Positions 50,017 through 59,216 of a stretch of 64,000 bases of DNA are shown piece after piece (the first letter of the stretch is position 1; every line of letters begins with the position of its first letter). The translations under genes and the position numbers were made by a program. Source of the stretch: Allopontixanthobacter confluentis (GTDB lineage: Bacteria; Pseudomonadota; Alphaproteobacteria; Sphingomonadales; Sphingomonadaceae); NCBI RefSeq assembly GCF_009827615.1, contig NZ_WTYU01000001.1:1261001-1325000 (forward strand), in the 5' to 3' direction. The notes beneath the pieces are model-generated. The model made no database searches. It was not told where the DNA came from and saw only the letters and a list, made by a program, of their open reading frames with translations.

Positions 50017-50955
50017 TCAAATCTCCTTCAGCAGCGCTTCGATGTCATCCATCGTGATGACGCTGGTTACCTGTGCCTCGCGGTCGATCCGGCCAATCAT
50101 CGGCCCCAGAACCTTGCCGCCCAGTTCCACGAAATGTTCAACACCGGCAGCGCGCATGGCCAGCACGCTTTCGCGCCAGCGCACGCGGCCTGTCACCTGT
50201 TCCACCAGCAGTCGCTGCACATCGGCCGGGTCTGTCACCTGCTCTGCGGTAACATTGGCATAGAGCGGCAAATGCATTGCCGCTGGCGGCGTTGCAGCAA
50301 GCGCGGCATCCATTGCATCGGCTGCGGGTTGCATCAGCGGGCAGTGAAATGGCGCTGAAACGGGCAGCAGAATGCCGCGTTTGATGCCGTGATCCCTGGT
50401 CAGCGCAATCGCCCGTTCAATCGCCTCGCGGTGGCCGGAAATGACCACCTGTGTCGGGTCATTGTCATTGGCGACAGTGCAGACCTGCCCTTCGGCAGCG
50501 GCATCGGCAAGGCTTTGCGCCTTTTCGATATCAGCGCCCAGCAATGCCGCCATCGCGCCTTCGCCCACCGGAACTGCCGCCTGCATGGCCTGGCCGCGCA
50601 GTTTCAGCAGCCGCGCCGTATCTGCCAGCGAAAATGCACCGACAGCGCATAGGGCGGTATATTCCCCCAGACTGTGCCCAGCCACGCAATCGGCCTTGCT
50701 TGCGAGCGTAATGCCGCCCTCTTTTTCCAGCACGCGCAAGGTGGCGATGGCATTGGCCATGATGGCTGGCTGGGCATTTTCCGTCAGCGTCAGCGTTTCT
50801 TCAGGGCCGGCTGACATGATGGCAAACAGGTTCTGCCCCAGCGCATCGTCTACTTCCTGAAACACTTCGCGAGCCGCCGGGCTGGCATTGGCAAGGTCCA
50901 GCCCCATGCCAACTTTCTGGCTGCCCTGGCCGGGAAAAACAAAAGCACGCATCAT
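50017..50955 (-). CDS. fabD: Malonyl-CoA:ACP transacylase
   Basis: The enzyme loads malonate onto acyl carrier protein. The 312-residue protein has FVFPGQGSQKVGMG at the N-terminus, the nucleophile Ser95 in GHSLGEYTA, and the catalytic His in SAPFHCPLM (about 206). The start is one of two adjacent ATGs (50955 or 50952). It is the first gene of fabD-fabG; the LD-carboxypeptidase upstream ends 21 bp away on the same strand. Confidence 0.95.
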   Translation of the reverse strand: MMRAFVFPGQGSQKVGMGLDLANASPAAREVFQEVDDALGQNLFAIMSAGPEETLTLTENAQPAIMANAIATLRVLEKEGGITLASKADCVAGHSLGEYTALCAVGAFSLADTARLLKLRGQAMQAAVPVGEGAMAALLGADIEKAQSLADAAAEGQVCTVANDNDPTQVVISGHREAIERAIALTRDHGIKRGILLPVSAPFHCPLMQPAADAMDAALAATPPAAMHLPLYANVTAEQVTDPADVQRLLVEQVTGRVRWRESVLAMRAAGVEHFVELGGKVLGPMIGRIDREAQVTSVITMDDIEALLKEI

Positions 50956-50976
50956 AGTCTCCTTTGGCGCTCGCGC

Positions 50977-51825
50977 TTATGTGTGCTGGCCGCGTCCCGC
51001 AAGCCCGAAGGGCACGATCCTGTTGGCAGCATCATGCCCGATATCGGCGCGGCCCAGAAAAGCTATGCCTGCCTTTGCGCACCAATATTCCGCTATTTCG
51101 ACATCGCTTGCACCAAAGGGTCGGTCATTTTCCGGCACATCGCTGATCCGGCCAAGCCGCAGCCCCGCAATGCCTTTAAGGTGCTGGGTTATGTGGAAAA
51201 ACAGCCGGTCAACGGCGTAAAGATGCTCCGCCACTTCTTCCACCATCACCACATGGCCTGCAAGGTCGGGCTGCAAATCCGTGCCGCAGAGCATGGCCAG
51301 CGTCATCAGATTGAAGGCGGCAGCAGGCGCCCCGTTTTGCCCCTGATCCGGCCCCTGATGTAGACCGGGCTCCAACCCGTCGACGCCGCCAGCCATCCAG
51401 TCCAGCGCGCGGCGGATGGCCGTATTACCATATTCGCGGCGGATATCCCCCACCATCGGGCCATGGGCAGGCTGGCCAATCCCCGCCTTGTACAAAGCCG
51501 CCAGCAAATATCCGGTGTCTGAATAACCAAGGTAACGCTTGGCCTTGGCCGCAGCCCCCAATTGCCCCAGGCAATCAGCCGCAATCCTGTTGGACCCATA
51601 TCCGCCATTGGCGAACCACACCGCATCAAACGATGGAGCATTCGCACAATCCACAAATGCCGCCAGCCGTTCGTCATCGCAGCCTGCGAAATGGCCGTGC
51701 CTGGCAAAACATTGCGGGTGAAAATACAGCTCTATGTCCGCTTCGCTGGCAACCAGTTCCTGCACCGCATCAGCATCTTCCCTCTCGAGCCTTTTGCCGG
51801 GCGCACATATCGCAATACGGGTCAT
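50977..51825 (-). CDS. ldcA: LD-carboxypeptidase family protein (peptidase S66)
   Basis: The predicted activity removes the terminal D-alanine from murein tetrapeptides in the cytoplasm. The 282-residue protein shows the N-terminal APGKRLEREDA region, FANGGYGSNR near 71-80, and the nucleophile Ser102 in LGYSDTGYL. MVEEVAEHLY is a likely glutamate region. It is divergent (93 bp) from the Mpl-like ligase, which would use its tripeptide product. Confidence 0.85.
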   Translation of the reverse strand: MTRIAICAPGKRLEREDADAVQELVASEADIELYFHPQCFARHGHFAGCDDERLAAFVDCANAPSFDAVWFANGGYGSNRIAADCLGQLGAAAKAKRYLGYSDTGYLLAALYKAGIGQPAHGPMVGDIRREYGNTAIRRALDWMAGGVDGLEPGLHQGPDQGQNGAPAAAFNLMTLAMLCGTDLQPDLAGHVVMVEEVAEHLYAVDRLFFHITQHLKGIAGLRLGRISDVPENDRPFGASDVEIAEYWCAKAGIAFLGRADIGHDAANRIVPFGLAGRGQHT

Positions 51826-51918
51826 ACCGGCGTCCTATCCTTGTCAGCGGGGCACGTCACCCCTTTCGCGTAACACGAAAGATTGCCATGCACAGCCGCA
51901 ACGCATACCGCAGCCCGC

Positions 51919-53343
51919 ATGACTGACACAGCCGCACCCCAGCAACTGGAAAATCGCCCCTGGTTCTTTTGCGGAATCGGCGGATCGGGGATGTTGCCGC
52001 TGGCCCAGATATTAAAAGCGCGCGGCGCGCAGGTTGCAGGGTCTGACCGCAGCCTGGATCAGGGCCGGACACCGGAAAAATTCGCCTGGCTGGAAAGCCG
52101 GGGCTTCGCCCTTTTTCCGCAGGATGGCAGCGGCATTACAGATCCGCAGCAAATCCTTGTCGCATCTGCCGCGGTTGAGGATACGGTGCCGGAAATGATC
52201 CGCGCAATGGAGCTTGGTTGCGCGCGCATGACCCGCGCAGAACTGTTATCCGCCCTGTTCAACAGTTCCAAAACCGGCGTGGCCATTGGCGGTACCAGCG
52301 GCAAATCCACCGTCACCGGCATGCTCGGCTGGATCCTGCATGCAGTGGGCCGGAAGCCCACCATCATGAACGGTGCGGTGATGAAAAACTTCGTGTCGGA
52401 CGACACGCCGTTTGCCAGCGCAGTTGTGGGCAATGGCGATGCCTTTGTCAGCGAAGTGGACGAAAGCGATGGGTCGATCGCGCTGTACCGGCCCAATGTG
52501 GCAGTGCTGCTGAATGTCAGCCTTGATCATAAGAGCATGGAAGAACTGCGCGCATTGTTCGGCGGGTTTCTTGCGGCAAGCAAGGTGGCCGTCATCAACG
52601 CTGACGACCCTGAAGCACTGGCGCTGCTTCCTTATGCAAAATCTGCCCTTACGTTCGGTATAGAACAGGAACTGGCGCAGATTGGCGTGGTGCCGGGCAG
52701 CATTGCCGATAGCCCGGTTAGGCAGGCGGCGCTGATAATCGACCGGCACGACGGCAGGGAATATCCGCTGACCTTGCATTTGCCCGGCCGGCATAATCTG
52801 TCCAACGCGCTTGCCGCCATTGCTGGCGCGGTTGCTGCCGGCGTTCCCGTGCAGCAGGCGGTTGCTGCGCTTGCCACCTTTGCCGGGCTTGCGCGCCGGT
52901 TCGACATCATCGGGACCAGCACATCGGCCATCACCGTGATCGACGATTTCGGCCATAATCCGGAAAAATGCGGCGCCACCCTGCGCACCCTGCGCCAGCA
53001 TCCGGGCCGGGTAATCGCCTTTTTCCAGCCGCACGGATATGGCCCGCTGCACCAGATGGGCGCAGAACTGGCGGAAACTTTCGCCCGCGAACTGGAGCCG
53101 AGCGACCTCACCATCATGTGTGACCCGGTGTATTATGGCGGCACCGTGGACCAGAGCGAAGGAAGCGAGCGGATTGTCCGCCTGATCGAGGAAGCAGGCG
53201 GTGATGCCGAATATATTCCCAATCGCAAGGATTGCGGTGACCGGATTGCGCAGATTGTGCGGCCCGGTGACAGGGTGGTGGTAATGGGTGCGCGGGACGA
53301 TACGCTGACCACTTTTGCCCGCTCGATTTTCGAAAAATTCTAG
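51919..53343 (+). CDS. mpl: Mur ligase family protein, probably Mpl (murein tripeptide ligase)
   Basis: The 474-residue protein has the MurC/Mpl N-terminal Rossmann part (FFCGIGGSGMLPLA), P-loop GGTSGKST (124-131), HNLSNALAAIAGA, and VIDDFGHNPEKCGATL with FFQPHGYGP at the C-terminal domain. It would join UDP-MurNAc to a recycled tripeptide. MurC is the alternative, but murC normally sits in the division cell-wall cluster, which is absent here. The adjacent LD-carboxypeptidase favours Mpl. The ATG at 51919 avoids a long non-conserved leader. Confidence 0.72.
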   Translation: MTDTAAPQQLENRPWFFCGIGGSGMLPLAQILKARGAQVAGSDRSLDQGRTPEKFAWLESRGFALFPQDGSGITDPQQILVASAAVEDTVPEMIRAMELGCARMTRAELLSALFNSSKTGVAIGGTSGKSTVTGMLGWILHAVGRKPTIMNGAVMKNFVSDDTPFASAVVGNGDAFVSEVDESDGSIALYRPNVAVLLNVSLDHKSMEELRALFGGFLAASKVAVINADDPEALALLPYAKSALTFGIEQELAQIGVVPGSIADSPVRQAALIIDRHDGREYPLTLHLPGRHNLSNALAAIAGAVAAGVPVQQAVAALATFAGLARRFDIIGTSTSAITVIDDFGHNPEKCGATLRTLRQHPGRVIAFFQPHGYGPLHQMGAELAETFARELEPSDLTIMCDPVYYGGTVDQSEGSERIVRLIEEAGGDAEYIPNRKDCGDRIAQIVRPGDRVVVMGARDDTLTTFARSIFEKF

Positions 53344-53351
53344 ATTGGGTT

Positions 53352-54017
53352 CTAAATGACCGCGCCGCCAAGACCAGCGGCGCGTGAGGCGTCTTCCTCG
53401 TGCGCCAGGGCTGCGATGAAGCCGGACCTGTGGGTCAGCCGGTCCAGATAAGTGACGAGGCGCGGCGTCAACTGGTCTTCCAGCCCAATGCGCCGGGCCA
53501 GATACAGCGCATATCCCACGCAGATATCCGCCACGGTAAACCTGTTGGCACACAGAAAATCACCGGTTGCCAGCCGCTCGTCCACCTTGGCCAGCCGCGC
53601 CCCGAACCAGCGGGCATAGGCAAGGCCGGCTTCTTCCAGCCCCTTGCCTTTTTCAAACCGGGCGAACCTTAAATATACTGTCTGCGGAAATGTCAGCGTG
53701 GCATCTGCATGATATGTGAAATCGAGATAGGCGGCGTAATCCGGTTCTGCCGGCCCCACCACCAGCCTGTCTGCCCCGCCCCGCACTGCCAGATAATGGG
53801 CAATGGCGCAGCTTTCGGTCATGCGGCTGTCGCCATCCACCAATAATGGCACGGTTCCCAGCGGATTAAGCTCAAGATATTCCGGACATTCGAAACGCGG
53901 CGGGAATGGCAGCATTCTAAGGTCGAGCGCAACGCCCGCTTCCTCTGCCGCCCAGCTTGCCCGCAGCCCGCGCGAACCGGCGCAGCTATATAGCGTGGGT
54001 GCGGGCAATTCTGCCAT
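53352..54017 (-). CDS. Glutathione S-transferase family protein
   Basis: The 221-residue protein has a thioredoxin-like N-terminal domain (TLYSCAGSRGLRASWAAEE, then NPLGTVPLLVDGDSRMTES, the glutathione-binding loop) and an all-helical C-terminal domain. The ATG overlaps the DUF808 stop (TGATG), so the two are one unit. Substrate specificity is not evident. Confidence 0.87.
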   Translation of the reverse strand: MAELPAPTLYSCAGSRGLRASWAAEEAGVALDLRMLPFPPRFECPEYLELNPLGTVPLLVDGDSRMTESCAIAHYLAVRGGADRLVVGPAEPDYAAYLDFTYHADATLTFPQTVYLRFARFEKGKGLEEAGLAYARWFGARLAKVDERLATGDFLCANRFTVADICVGYALYLARRIGLEDQLTPRLVTYLDRLTHRSGFIAALAHEEDASRAAGLGGAVI

Positions 54018-54967
54018 CAATGCGCCTCTGCTGAATGCCCCAGTTTGAACACCTTGTGGACAATAAACGCTACGATCGCGCCCAGCACAAGGCCGACTAT
54101 GCCCGAAACAATCGCCCCGGTCAGCCAGCCGAATACGCCGCCCAGCGCGCCTGTGGCTACTTCAACGGCGTGCTGGATGCTGTGCTGAATATCGATCGGG
54201 CCATGGATGCCCAGTTCTTCCAACCCGTGCAGCAAAATGCCGCCGCCGACCCACAGCATCGCAATCGTGCCGATGAACGACAGGGCGACCAGCAATATTG
54301 GCATGGCGTCCAGCAGGAACTTGCCTATCGACTGTGCTGCGGAAGATGTTCTTTCCGCCAGATGCAGCCCCACATCGTCCATTTTGACGATCATGGCGAC
54401 AGCACCATAGACAACAAAGGTAATGCCGATGCCCACCACGGCCAGCACCCCGGCGCGGGTGATGAGCGTTTCTGTGGCCACTTCGTTCAGAGTAATCGCC
54501 ATGATTTCCGCCGACAGGATCAGGTCAGTGCGAATCGCGCCCTTGATACGGTCCTGTTCGAATTTGGCAAAATCCGTAATCGGGTCAGCCAGCGTTTCGC
54601 CATGTTTGGCGCCGCCCAGCTTTTCCAGAACCTTTTCGGCGCCTTCATAGCTTAAATACAACCCGCCCAGCATCAATATGGGCGTAATCGCCCACGGCAG
54701 GAACGCGCTCAACAACAGGGCAGCGGGCAGCAATATCAGCAGCTTGTTGATCAGGCTGCCCTTGGTGATCGCGTAAATAATCGGCAATTCACGGTCGGGA
54801 GTGAAGCCAGTGACGTAGGATGGCGTTACCGCAGCATCATCAATCACCACGCCTGCTGCCTTGGAGCCAGCCTTGCCGGCAGCAATCCCCACATCATCAA
54901 TCGATGCTGCTGCCGCACGGGCGATTACCGAAACGTCATCCAAAAGTGCAACTAGACCACCTGGCAC
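54017..54967 (-). CDS. DUF808 (YedI-type) inner membrane protein
   Basis: The 316-residue protein starts with GTG (PGGLVALLDDVSVIARA), the conserved family N-terminus, with AAGGAA a few nt upstream. It has about six transmembrane helices and the conserved EKVLEKLGG and LILSAEIMAITL regions. The function is unknown. It is first in the two-gene unit with the GST. Confidence 0.85.
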   Translation of the reverse strand: MPGGLVALLDDVSVIARAAAASIDDVGIAAGKAGSKAAGVVIDDAAVTPSYVTGFTPDRELPIIYAITKGSLINKLLILLPAALLLSAFLPWAITPILMLGGLYLSYEGAEKVLEKLGGAKHGETLADPITDFAKFEQDRIKGAIRTDLILSAEIMAITLNEVATETLITRAGVLAVVGIGITFVVYGAVAMIVKMDDVGLHLAERTSSAAQSIGKFLLDAMPILLVALSFIGTIAMLWVGGGILLHGLEELGIHGPIDIQHSIQHAVEVATGALGGVFGWLTGAIVSGIVGLVLGAIVAFIVHKVFKLGHSAEAH

Positions 54968-55299
54968 GTATATTCCTTCACACTTGTCACTGAATTTTAT
55001 TGATCGATTTTCTGGATCTTCTGTGCGGGTCTAACGGCCATCAGGCAAGAGCGATCCGAAAAACGCCCATAAATACCAATCGGGTGTAAATACCAATCGC
55101 CTGCGAATACAAACCAGGTTCAATTCCCAACTAGCGGAGGCACATGCCGCTTCAGTGCTTGCATTGCGGGCCTAACCCGCTAAGAGCGCGCCTTCGCTGT
55201 GCGTCGCATCCGTGCGCCATGGCGAAATGAAGAAAGCCGGAGGGGCCCCGCAATCCCGCGGACACGCCAGCGATCGGCATTAAAGTGAAAGGAAGCGAC
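54968..55299. promoter_or_regulatory. 332-bp region between DUF808 and rpsF
   Basis: The gap separates divergent genes. It contains a 13-bp direct repeat (55070-55099) and a small GCGGG/CCCGC hairpin (55166-55180). Downstream is a G+C-rich segment (55236-55270) that may form the rpsF leader. No coding frame is supported. The promoter of the ribosomal operon must be here, but no clear -35/-10 was found. Confidence 0.5.
55070..55099. repeat. Direct repeat TAAATACCAATCG, period 17
   Basis: Two identical 13-bp copies (55070-55082 and 55087-55099) lie about 200 bp upstream of rpsF. A third, weaker relative (GAATACAAACC) follows. This could be a tandem protein-binding site. Confidence 0.6.
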
Positions 55300-55665
55300 A
55301 TGGCTCTTTACGAGCATGTTTTTCTCGCACGTCAGGATCTGAGCCAGGCTCAGGTAGACGCGCTGGCGGCATCCGCCACAGAAATCATCGAAGCGAATGA
55401 AGGCAAGGTCACCAAAACGGAGACCTGGGGTCTCAAGAACCTCGCCTACAAGATCGACCGTAACCGCAAGGCGCATTTCGTAATGCTGCACATCGATGGC
55501 CCCGGCGCTGTCGTTGCAGAACTCGAACGCCAGACTCGCATCAACGAAGACGTCATCCGTTACATGACCGTCCGCGTGGACGAGCATGAAGAAGGCCCGT
55601 CAGCAATGATGCGCAAGCAAGACCGCGACCGCAAGCGTCGCTCTGACCGTGAGGAGCGCGACTGA
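55300..55665 (+). CDS. rpsF: 30S ribosomal protein S6
   Basis: The 121-residue protein starts [20 protein letters not shown] and has the S6 fold regions GLKNLAYKI and [27 protein letters not shown] precedes the ATG at 55300. The basic-acidic tail ends EERD, so the last residue is aspartate, not the glutamate that E. coli RimK extends. rpsR begins in its stop codon. Confidence 0.97.
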   Translation: MALYEHVFLARQDLSQAQVDALAASATEIIEANEGKVTKTETWGLKNLAYKIDRNRKAHFVMLHIDGPGAVVAELERQTRINEDVIRYMTVRVDEHEEGPSAMMRKQDRDRKRRSDREERD

Positions 55666-55889
55666 TGGCACGTCCTTTCTTCCGCCGCCGCAAGAGCTGC
55701 CCGTTCTCGGGCAAGGGTGCCCCCGCCATCGATTACAAAGATGTGCGTCTGCTGCAGGGCTTCATGTCCGAGCGTGGCAAAATCGTACCCAGCCGCATTA
55801 CCGCCGTATCCGCCAAGAAGCAGCGCGAGCTGGCCAAGGCGATCAAGCGCGCACGCCACATCGGCCTGCTGCCCTACATCGTTAAGTAA
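55665..55889 (+). CDS. rpsR: 30S ribosomal protein S18
   Basis: This basic 74-residue protein pairs with S6 in the small-subunit platform. It has [20 protein letters not shown] and [20 protein letters not shown], the standard S18 sequence. The ATG overlaps the rpsF stop (TGATG). Confidence 0.97.
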   Translation: MARPFFRRRKSCPFSGKGAPAIDYKDVRLLQGFMSERGKIVPSRITAVSAKKQRELAKAIKRARHIGLLPYIVK

Positions 55890-55901
55890 GGAGAGCGGAC
55901 C

Positions 55902-56534
55902 ATGGATATCATTCTGCTCGAACGTATCGAGAAACTCGGCACCATCGGTGACGTTGTAACCGTCAAGGACGGCTACGCACGGAACTTCCTGCTGCCGAAC
56001 AAGAAAGCCCTTCGCGCCAATGCGGCGAACAAGAAGGTCTTCGAAGCCAACCGCGAACGTCTTGAAAAAGAAAATGAAGAACGTCGCGGCGAAGCTGAGA
56101 AATCTGGCGAAAACATCGCCGGAACCGAAGTTGTGCTGATCCGCGCTTCGTCCAACTCGGGCCAGCTTTATGGTTCGGTCACTGTCCGCGACATCGTGGA
56201 CGGTCTGGCTGAAAAGGGCCATGAAGTCAGCAAGAAGCAGGTTATTCTTGAACATCCGATCAAGACACTTGGCCTGTTCGACGTGCGCGTTCGCCTGCAC
56301 GCCGAAGTTGACGTGATGGTCAAAGCCAATGTCGCGCGTTCGGAAGATGAAGCCGAACTGCAGCGTCAGGGTGTCGATGTCATGAAGTCCATGTTCGAAG
56401 AAGAACAGGCTGAAGGCAGCGGCGGCTTTACCGAAGCAGTTGACCCCACGTTGGAACCGGGCGAAATCCCGGCTGACATGCTGGACGGCGGCGACGAAGC
56501 CGATGAAGCTACGGAAGAAAATTCCCAAGCCTGA
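55902..56534 (+). CDS. rplI: 50S ribosomal protein L9 with acidic extension
   Basis: The 210-residue protein has the L9 N-domain ([32 protein letters not shown]), the connecting helix and the C-domain. The usual length is about 150, so roughly 50 residues of an acidic tail (rich in Glu/Asp/Gly, ending ATEENSQA) are added. Such tails occur in sphingomonads. It is the last gene of rpsF-rpsR-rplI. Confidence 0.96.
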   Translation: MDIILLERIEKLGTIGDVVTVKDGYARNFLLPNKKALRANAANKKVFEANRERLEKENEERRGEAEKSGENIAGTEVVLIRASSNSGQLYGSVTVRDIVDGLAEKGHEVSKKQVILEHPIKTLGLFDVRVRLHAEVDVMVKANVARSEDEAELQRQGVDVMKSMFEEEQAEGSGGFTEAVDPTLEPGEIPADMLDGGDEADEATEENSQA

Positions 56535-56557
56535 TCGCTTCTCAAGGCAAGAAATCA

Positions 56558-56588
56558 GGGCGCGTCTGGCAACAGACGCGCCCTTTTT
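56558..56588 (+). terminator. Terminator of rpsF-rpsR-rplI
   Basis: GGGCGCGTCTG (56558-56568), loop GCAA, CAGACGCGCCC (56573-56583) and TTTTT form a perfect 11-bp stem with a tetraloop and U-run, 24 bp after the rplI stop. Confidence 0.95.
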
Positions 56589-56667
56589 GCATCGGGCTTG
56601 ATGTTTTTTGCCATTTTCATGCGCGCCATGCTTTGAATTTCGCAGGTCTGCGCGCTATCTGCCCTCG

Positions 56668-58104
56668 ATGGAAATGATCGAAAAAATTATCGAAGAGCTG
56701 GAAACGCTCTATCAGGCCGCTGTCAGCCAGTTGCGCAATGATGTGATGGCCTTTGGCCGCGATGGCACATTGCCCAAGCCCGAACGGCGGCTGGACGGCA
56801 GTTACGCATATCCTGAACTGGTGCTGCATTATTCGGGAATTGGCGAACCCAAGGACCGCAGCCGCGCCTTTGGCCGGCTGGAACAGACCGGCACATATAA
56901 AACCACGATCACCAAGCCGGCGCTGTTTGCCGATTATCTGCGTGAACAGTTGGGCCTGATCACACAGGAATATGAAATCAAACTCAACGTTGCCAAATCG
57001 CGCCAGGAAATACCCTTCCCCTATGTGCTGGATGGTGATGCAGGCGCGGCAATGGTCGGCATTGCGCCGCAGGATATCGCCCAACACTTCCCCGCGACAG
57101 ACCTTGCCCTGATTGGCGATGAACTGGCCGACGGGTTCGAGATAGACGGCACCAAAGCCATGCCGCTGTCCCTGTTTGACGGGCTGCGCACGGATTATTC
57201 ACTGGCCCGTCTGGCGCATTATACCGGCACCAGGGTGGATGATTTCCAGGATTTCATCCTGTTCACCAATTACCACCGCTATGTGGATGAATTCGTCGAT
57301 TGGGCGGCGCAGCAGATCGGGCAGGATGGCTATGTCGGCCTGACCGGCGCAGGCGGCCTCAACATCAGCCAGACAACTTCGGCAGCGCATCTGCAATTGT
57401 CCGACACGGCATGGCGGCGCCACCAGATGCCCGCCTATCACCTGATCCGCGAAGACGGGCGCGGCATTACGCTGGTCAACATCGGTGTGGGTCCATCCAA
57501 TGCCAAGACCATCTGCGACCATCTGGCCGTGCTGCGGCCCCATGCGTGGATGATGATCGGCCATTGCGGCGGCGTGCGGTCGAGCCAGAAAATCGGCGAT
57601 TTCGTCCTCGCCCATGCCTATCTGCGGGACGATCACGTGCTGGATGCGGTGCTGCCACCGGAAATTCCGATCCCGCCAATTGCCGAGGTGCAGCAAGCAC
57701 TGGCGGGTGCGACTGAGGCAGTATCGGGGACGCAGGGCGCCAATCTGAAACAGCGGATGCGGACCGGCACTGTGGTAACGACCGACGACCGGAACTGGGA
57801 ACTACATTACGCCAGTTCCGCCAAACGCTTTTCGCAAAGCCGCGCCATTGCAGTGGAAATGGAAAGCGCCACCATCGCTGCCCAAGGCTACCGCTTCCGC
57901 GTTCCCTACGGCACGCTATTATGTGTCAGTGACAAGCCGCTGCACGGCGAAATCAAGCTGCCCGGCCAGGCCAACCAGTTCTACGAACAGGCCATCGCCG
58001 CGCATCTCCAGATCGGTCTCGAGGCCTGCAAACGCCTGCGCGCTGAAGGCAACCGCCTGCATTCCAGAAAGCTGCGCGCATTTAACGAACCGCCGTTCAG
58101 ATAG
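56668..58104 (+). CDS. amn: AMP nucleosidase
   Basis: The enzyme hydrolyses AMP to adenine and ribose 5-phosphate. The 478-residue protein has the Amn-specific N-terminal domain (RLDGSYAYPELVLHYSG, FGRLEQTGTYKTTIT). The nucleoside-phosphorylase-like C-terminal domain contains VNIGVGPSNAKTICDHLA, MIGHCGGVRSSQ and AVEMESATIAAQGYRFR. The ATG at 56668 was chosen for family length; its ribosome site is weak. It appears monocistronic. Confidence 0.93.
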   Translation: MEMIEKIIEELETLYQAAVSQLRNDVMAFGRDGTLPKPERRLDGSYAYPELVLHYSGIGEPKDRSRAFGRLEQTGTYKTTITKPALFADYLREQLGLITQEYEIKLNVAKSRQEIPFPYVLDGDAGAAMVGIAPQDIAQHFPATDLALIGDELADGFEIDGTKAMPLSLFDGLRTDYSLARLAHYTGTRVDDFQDFILFTNYHRYVDEFVDWAAQQIGQDGYVGLTGAGGLNISQTTSAAHLQLSDTAWRRHQMPAYHLIREDGRGITLVNIGVGPSNAKTICDHLAVLRPHAWMMIGHCGGVRSSQKIGDFVLAHAYLRDDHVLDAVLPPEIPIPPIAEVQQALAGATEAVSGTQGANLKQRMRTGTVVTTDDRNWELHYASSAKRFSQSRAIAVEMESATIAAQGYRFRVPYGTLLCVSDKPLHGEIKLPGQANQFYEQAIAAHLQIGLEACKRLRAEGNRLHSRKLRAFNEPPFR

Positions 58105-58289
58105 GACTGCAAAAATGCTGCTCAACGCATCCCTCTTTTCATGATTACAGCGGAAATATCCTGTTGTGAAAGCTGGCTAATCGCTTAATTCGCGGCATTG
58201 CGCGTCAAGGCTGCGAACGCTGTCCGAAAAGCGATTTGCACGGAACGGACCAATCGCGGTCCGGGTGTTGACCGGATGGGGATTTAAGC

Positions 58290-59165
58290 ATGAAGATTTC
58301 AGCGTTTCTGACAGCGGCTTCCACCTTGGCTCTGCTGGGATGCACCGCCCACACACCTTCAGTTTCTGCTCCTCTTGCACCGCTTGACCAGTCTCCTGCG
58401 GCAATGTCAGCCGCGCAAATCGTCACCCTGCCCGTGCAGGGCCGTAACGTGCGGATGTCCATCTATCGTCCCGTCACTGCACCAAAGGGCGTTTTGATGC
58501 TATCACACGGCGCTGGCGGATCGCCCGAAATGATGTGGCAGCTGATCGACCAGTTGCGCCGCGCTGGATTTGCTGTGGTCGCACCACTGCACCGCGATTC
58601 GATGGAATATGCACCCGCCGAGCGGGATGATCTGCAAACCGCCTTTGCCACGCGCATTGCCGATCTGCAGGCTGCATCGGCATTGGCAGCACAGACTTTC
58701 CCCGGCCTGCCCGCAGGCGCGGTCGGTTATAGCTATGGCTCGCTCATCGCGCTGATCGGCGGCGGCGCCTTGGAAGGAATGGTCGGCGCGCGGGTGCCCG
58801 CCATCAAGGCTGTCGCCACTTTTTCATCGCCCGGCATGATCCCCGGACTGGTTACGCCGCAGTCACTGCAAACAGTCGCCGTGCCAACGCTGATGGTCAC
58901 CGGCACTGCCGATGTCGTGCCCGGGTTTATTCCTGATGCAGCCCAGCATGTTCAGTATTTCGAGAATGCACCGATCGGAAACCGCACTCTCGTCCTGGTC
59001 GACGGCGCTACCCATGAATTCGTCTATGGCAAGGAAACGGGCTACGACGCCGCGACTGACCTTGCCACCGAATTTCTGACGGCACATGTGCTGGGCAATG
59101 CATCAGCCCTGCAATCATTGAATGGCCGGACAGATGCAGGGCCAGTCAAAATTCGCCGCCGTTGA
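58290..59165 (+). CDS. Alpha/beta hydrolase lipoprotein
   Basis: The 291-residue exported protein has a lipobox (LALLGC, Cys18). Its dienelactone-hydrolase/acetylhydrolase-like fold has HGAGGSPEMMW (oxyanion region), nucleophile Ser148 in GYSYGS, and a likely catalytic His in GATHEFVYG. The substrate is unknown. It is convergent with the leucine-rich-repeat-like gene. Confidence 0.82.
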   Translation: MKISAFLTAASTLALLGCTAHTPSVSAPLAPLDQSPAAMSAAQIVTLPVQGRNVRMSIYRPVTAPKGVLMLSHGAGGSPEMMWQLIDQLRRAGFAVVAPLHRDSMEYAPAERDDLQTAFATRIADLQAASALAAQTFPGLPAGAVGYSYGSLIALIGGGALEGMVGARVPAIKAVATFSSPGMIPGLVTPQSLQTVAVPTLMVTGTADVVPGFIPDAAQHVQYFENAPIGNRTLVLVDGATHEFVYGKETGYDAATDLATEFLTAHVLGNASALQSLNGRTDAGPVKIRRR

Positions 59166-59216
59166 ACCACGCCCCTTTCCCGCAAAAACTCTCGGCAAAA
59201 ACCGGGCTGAACGCAT

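Noticed and set aside
52246-53553. Long open frame (435 codons) on the minus strand
   Set aside because: It is antisense to the Mpl-like ligase gene and shows no recognisable protein.
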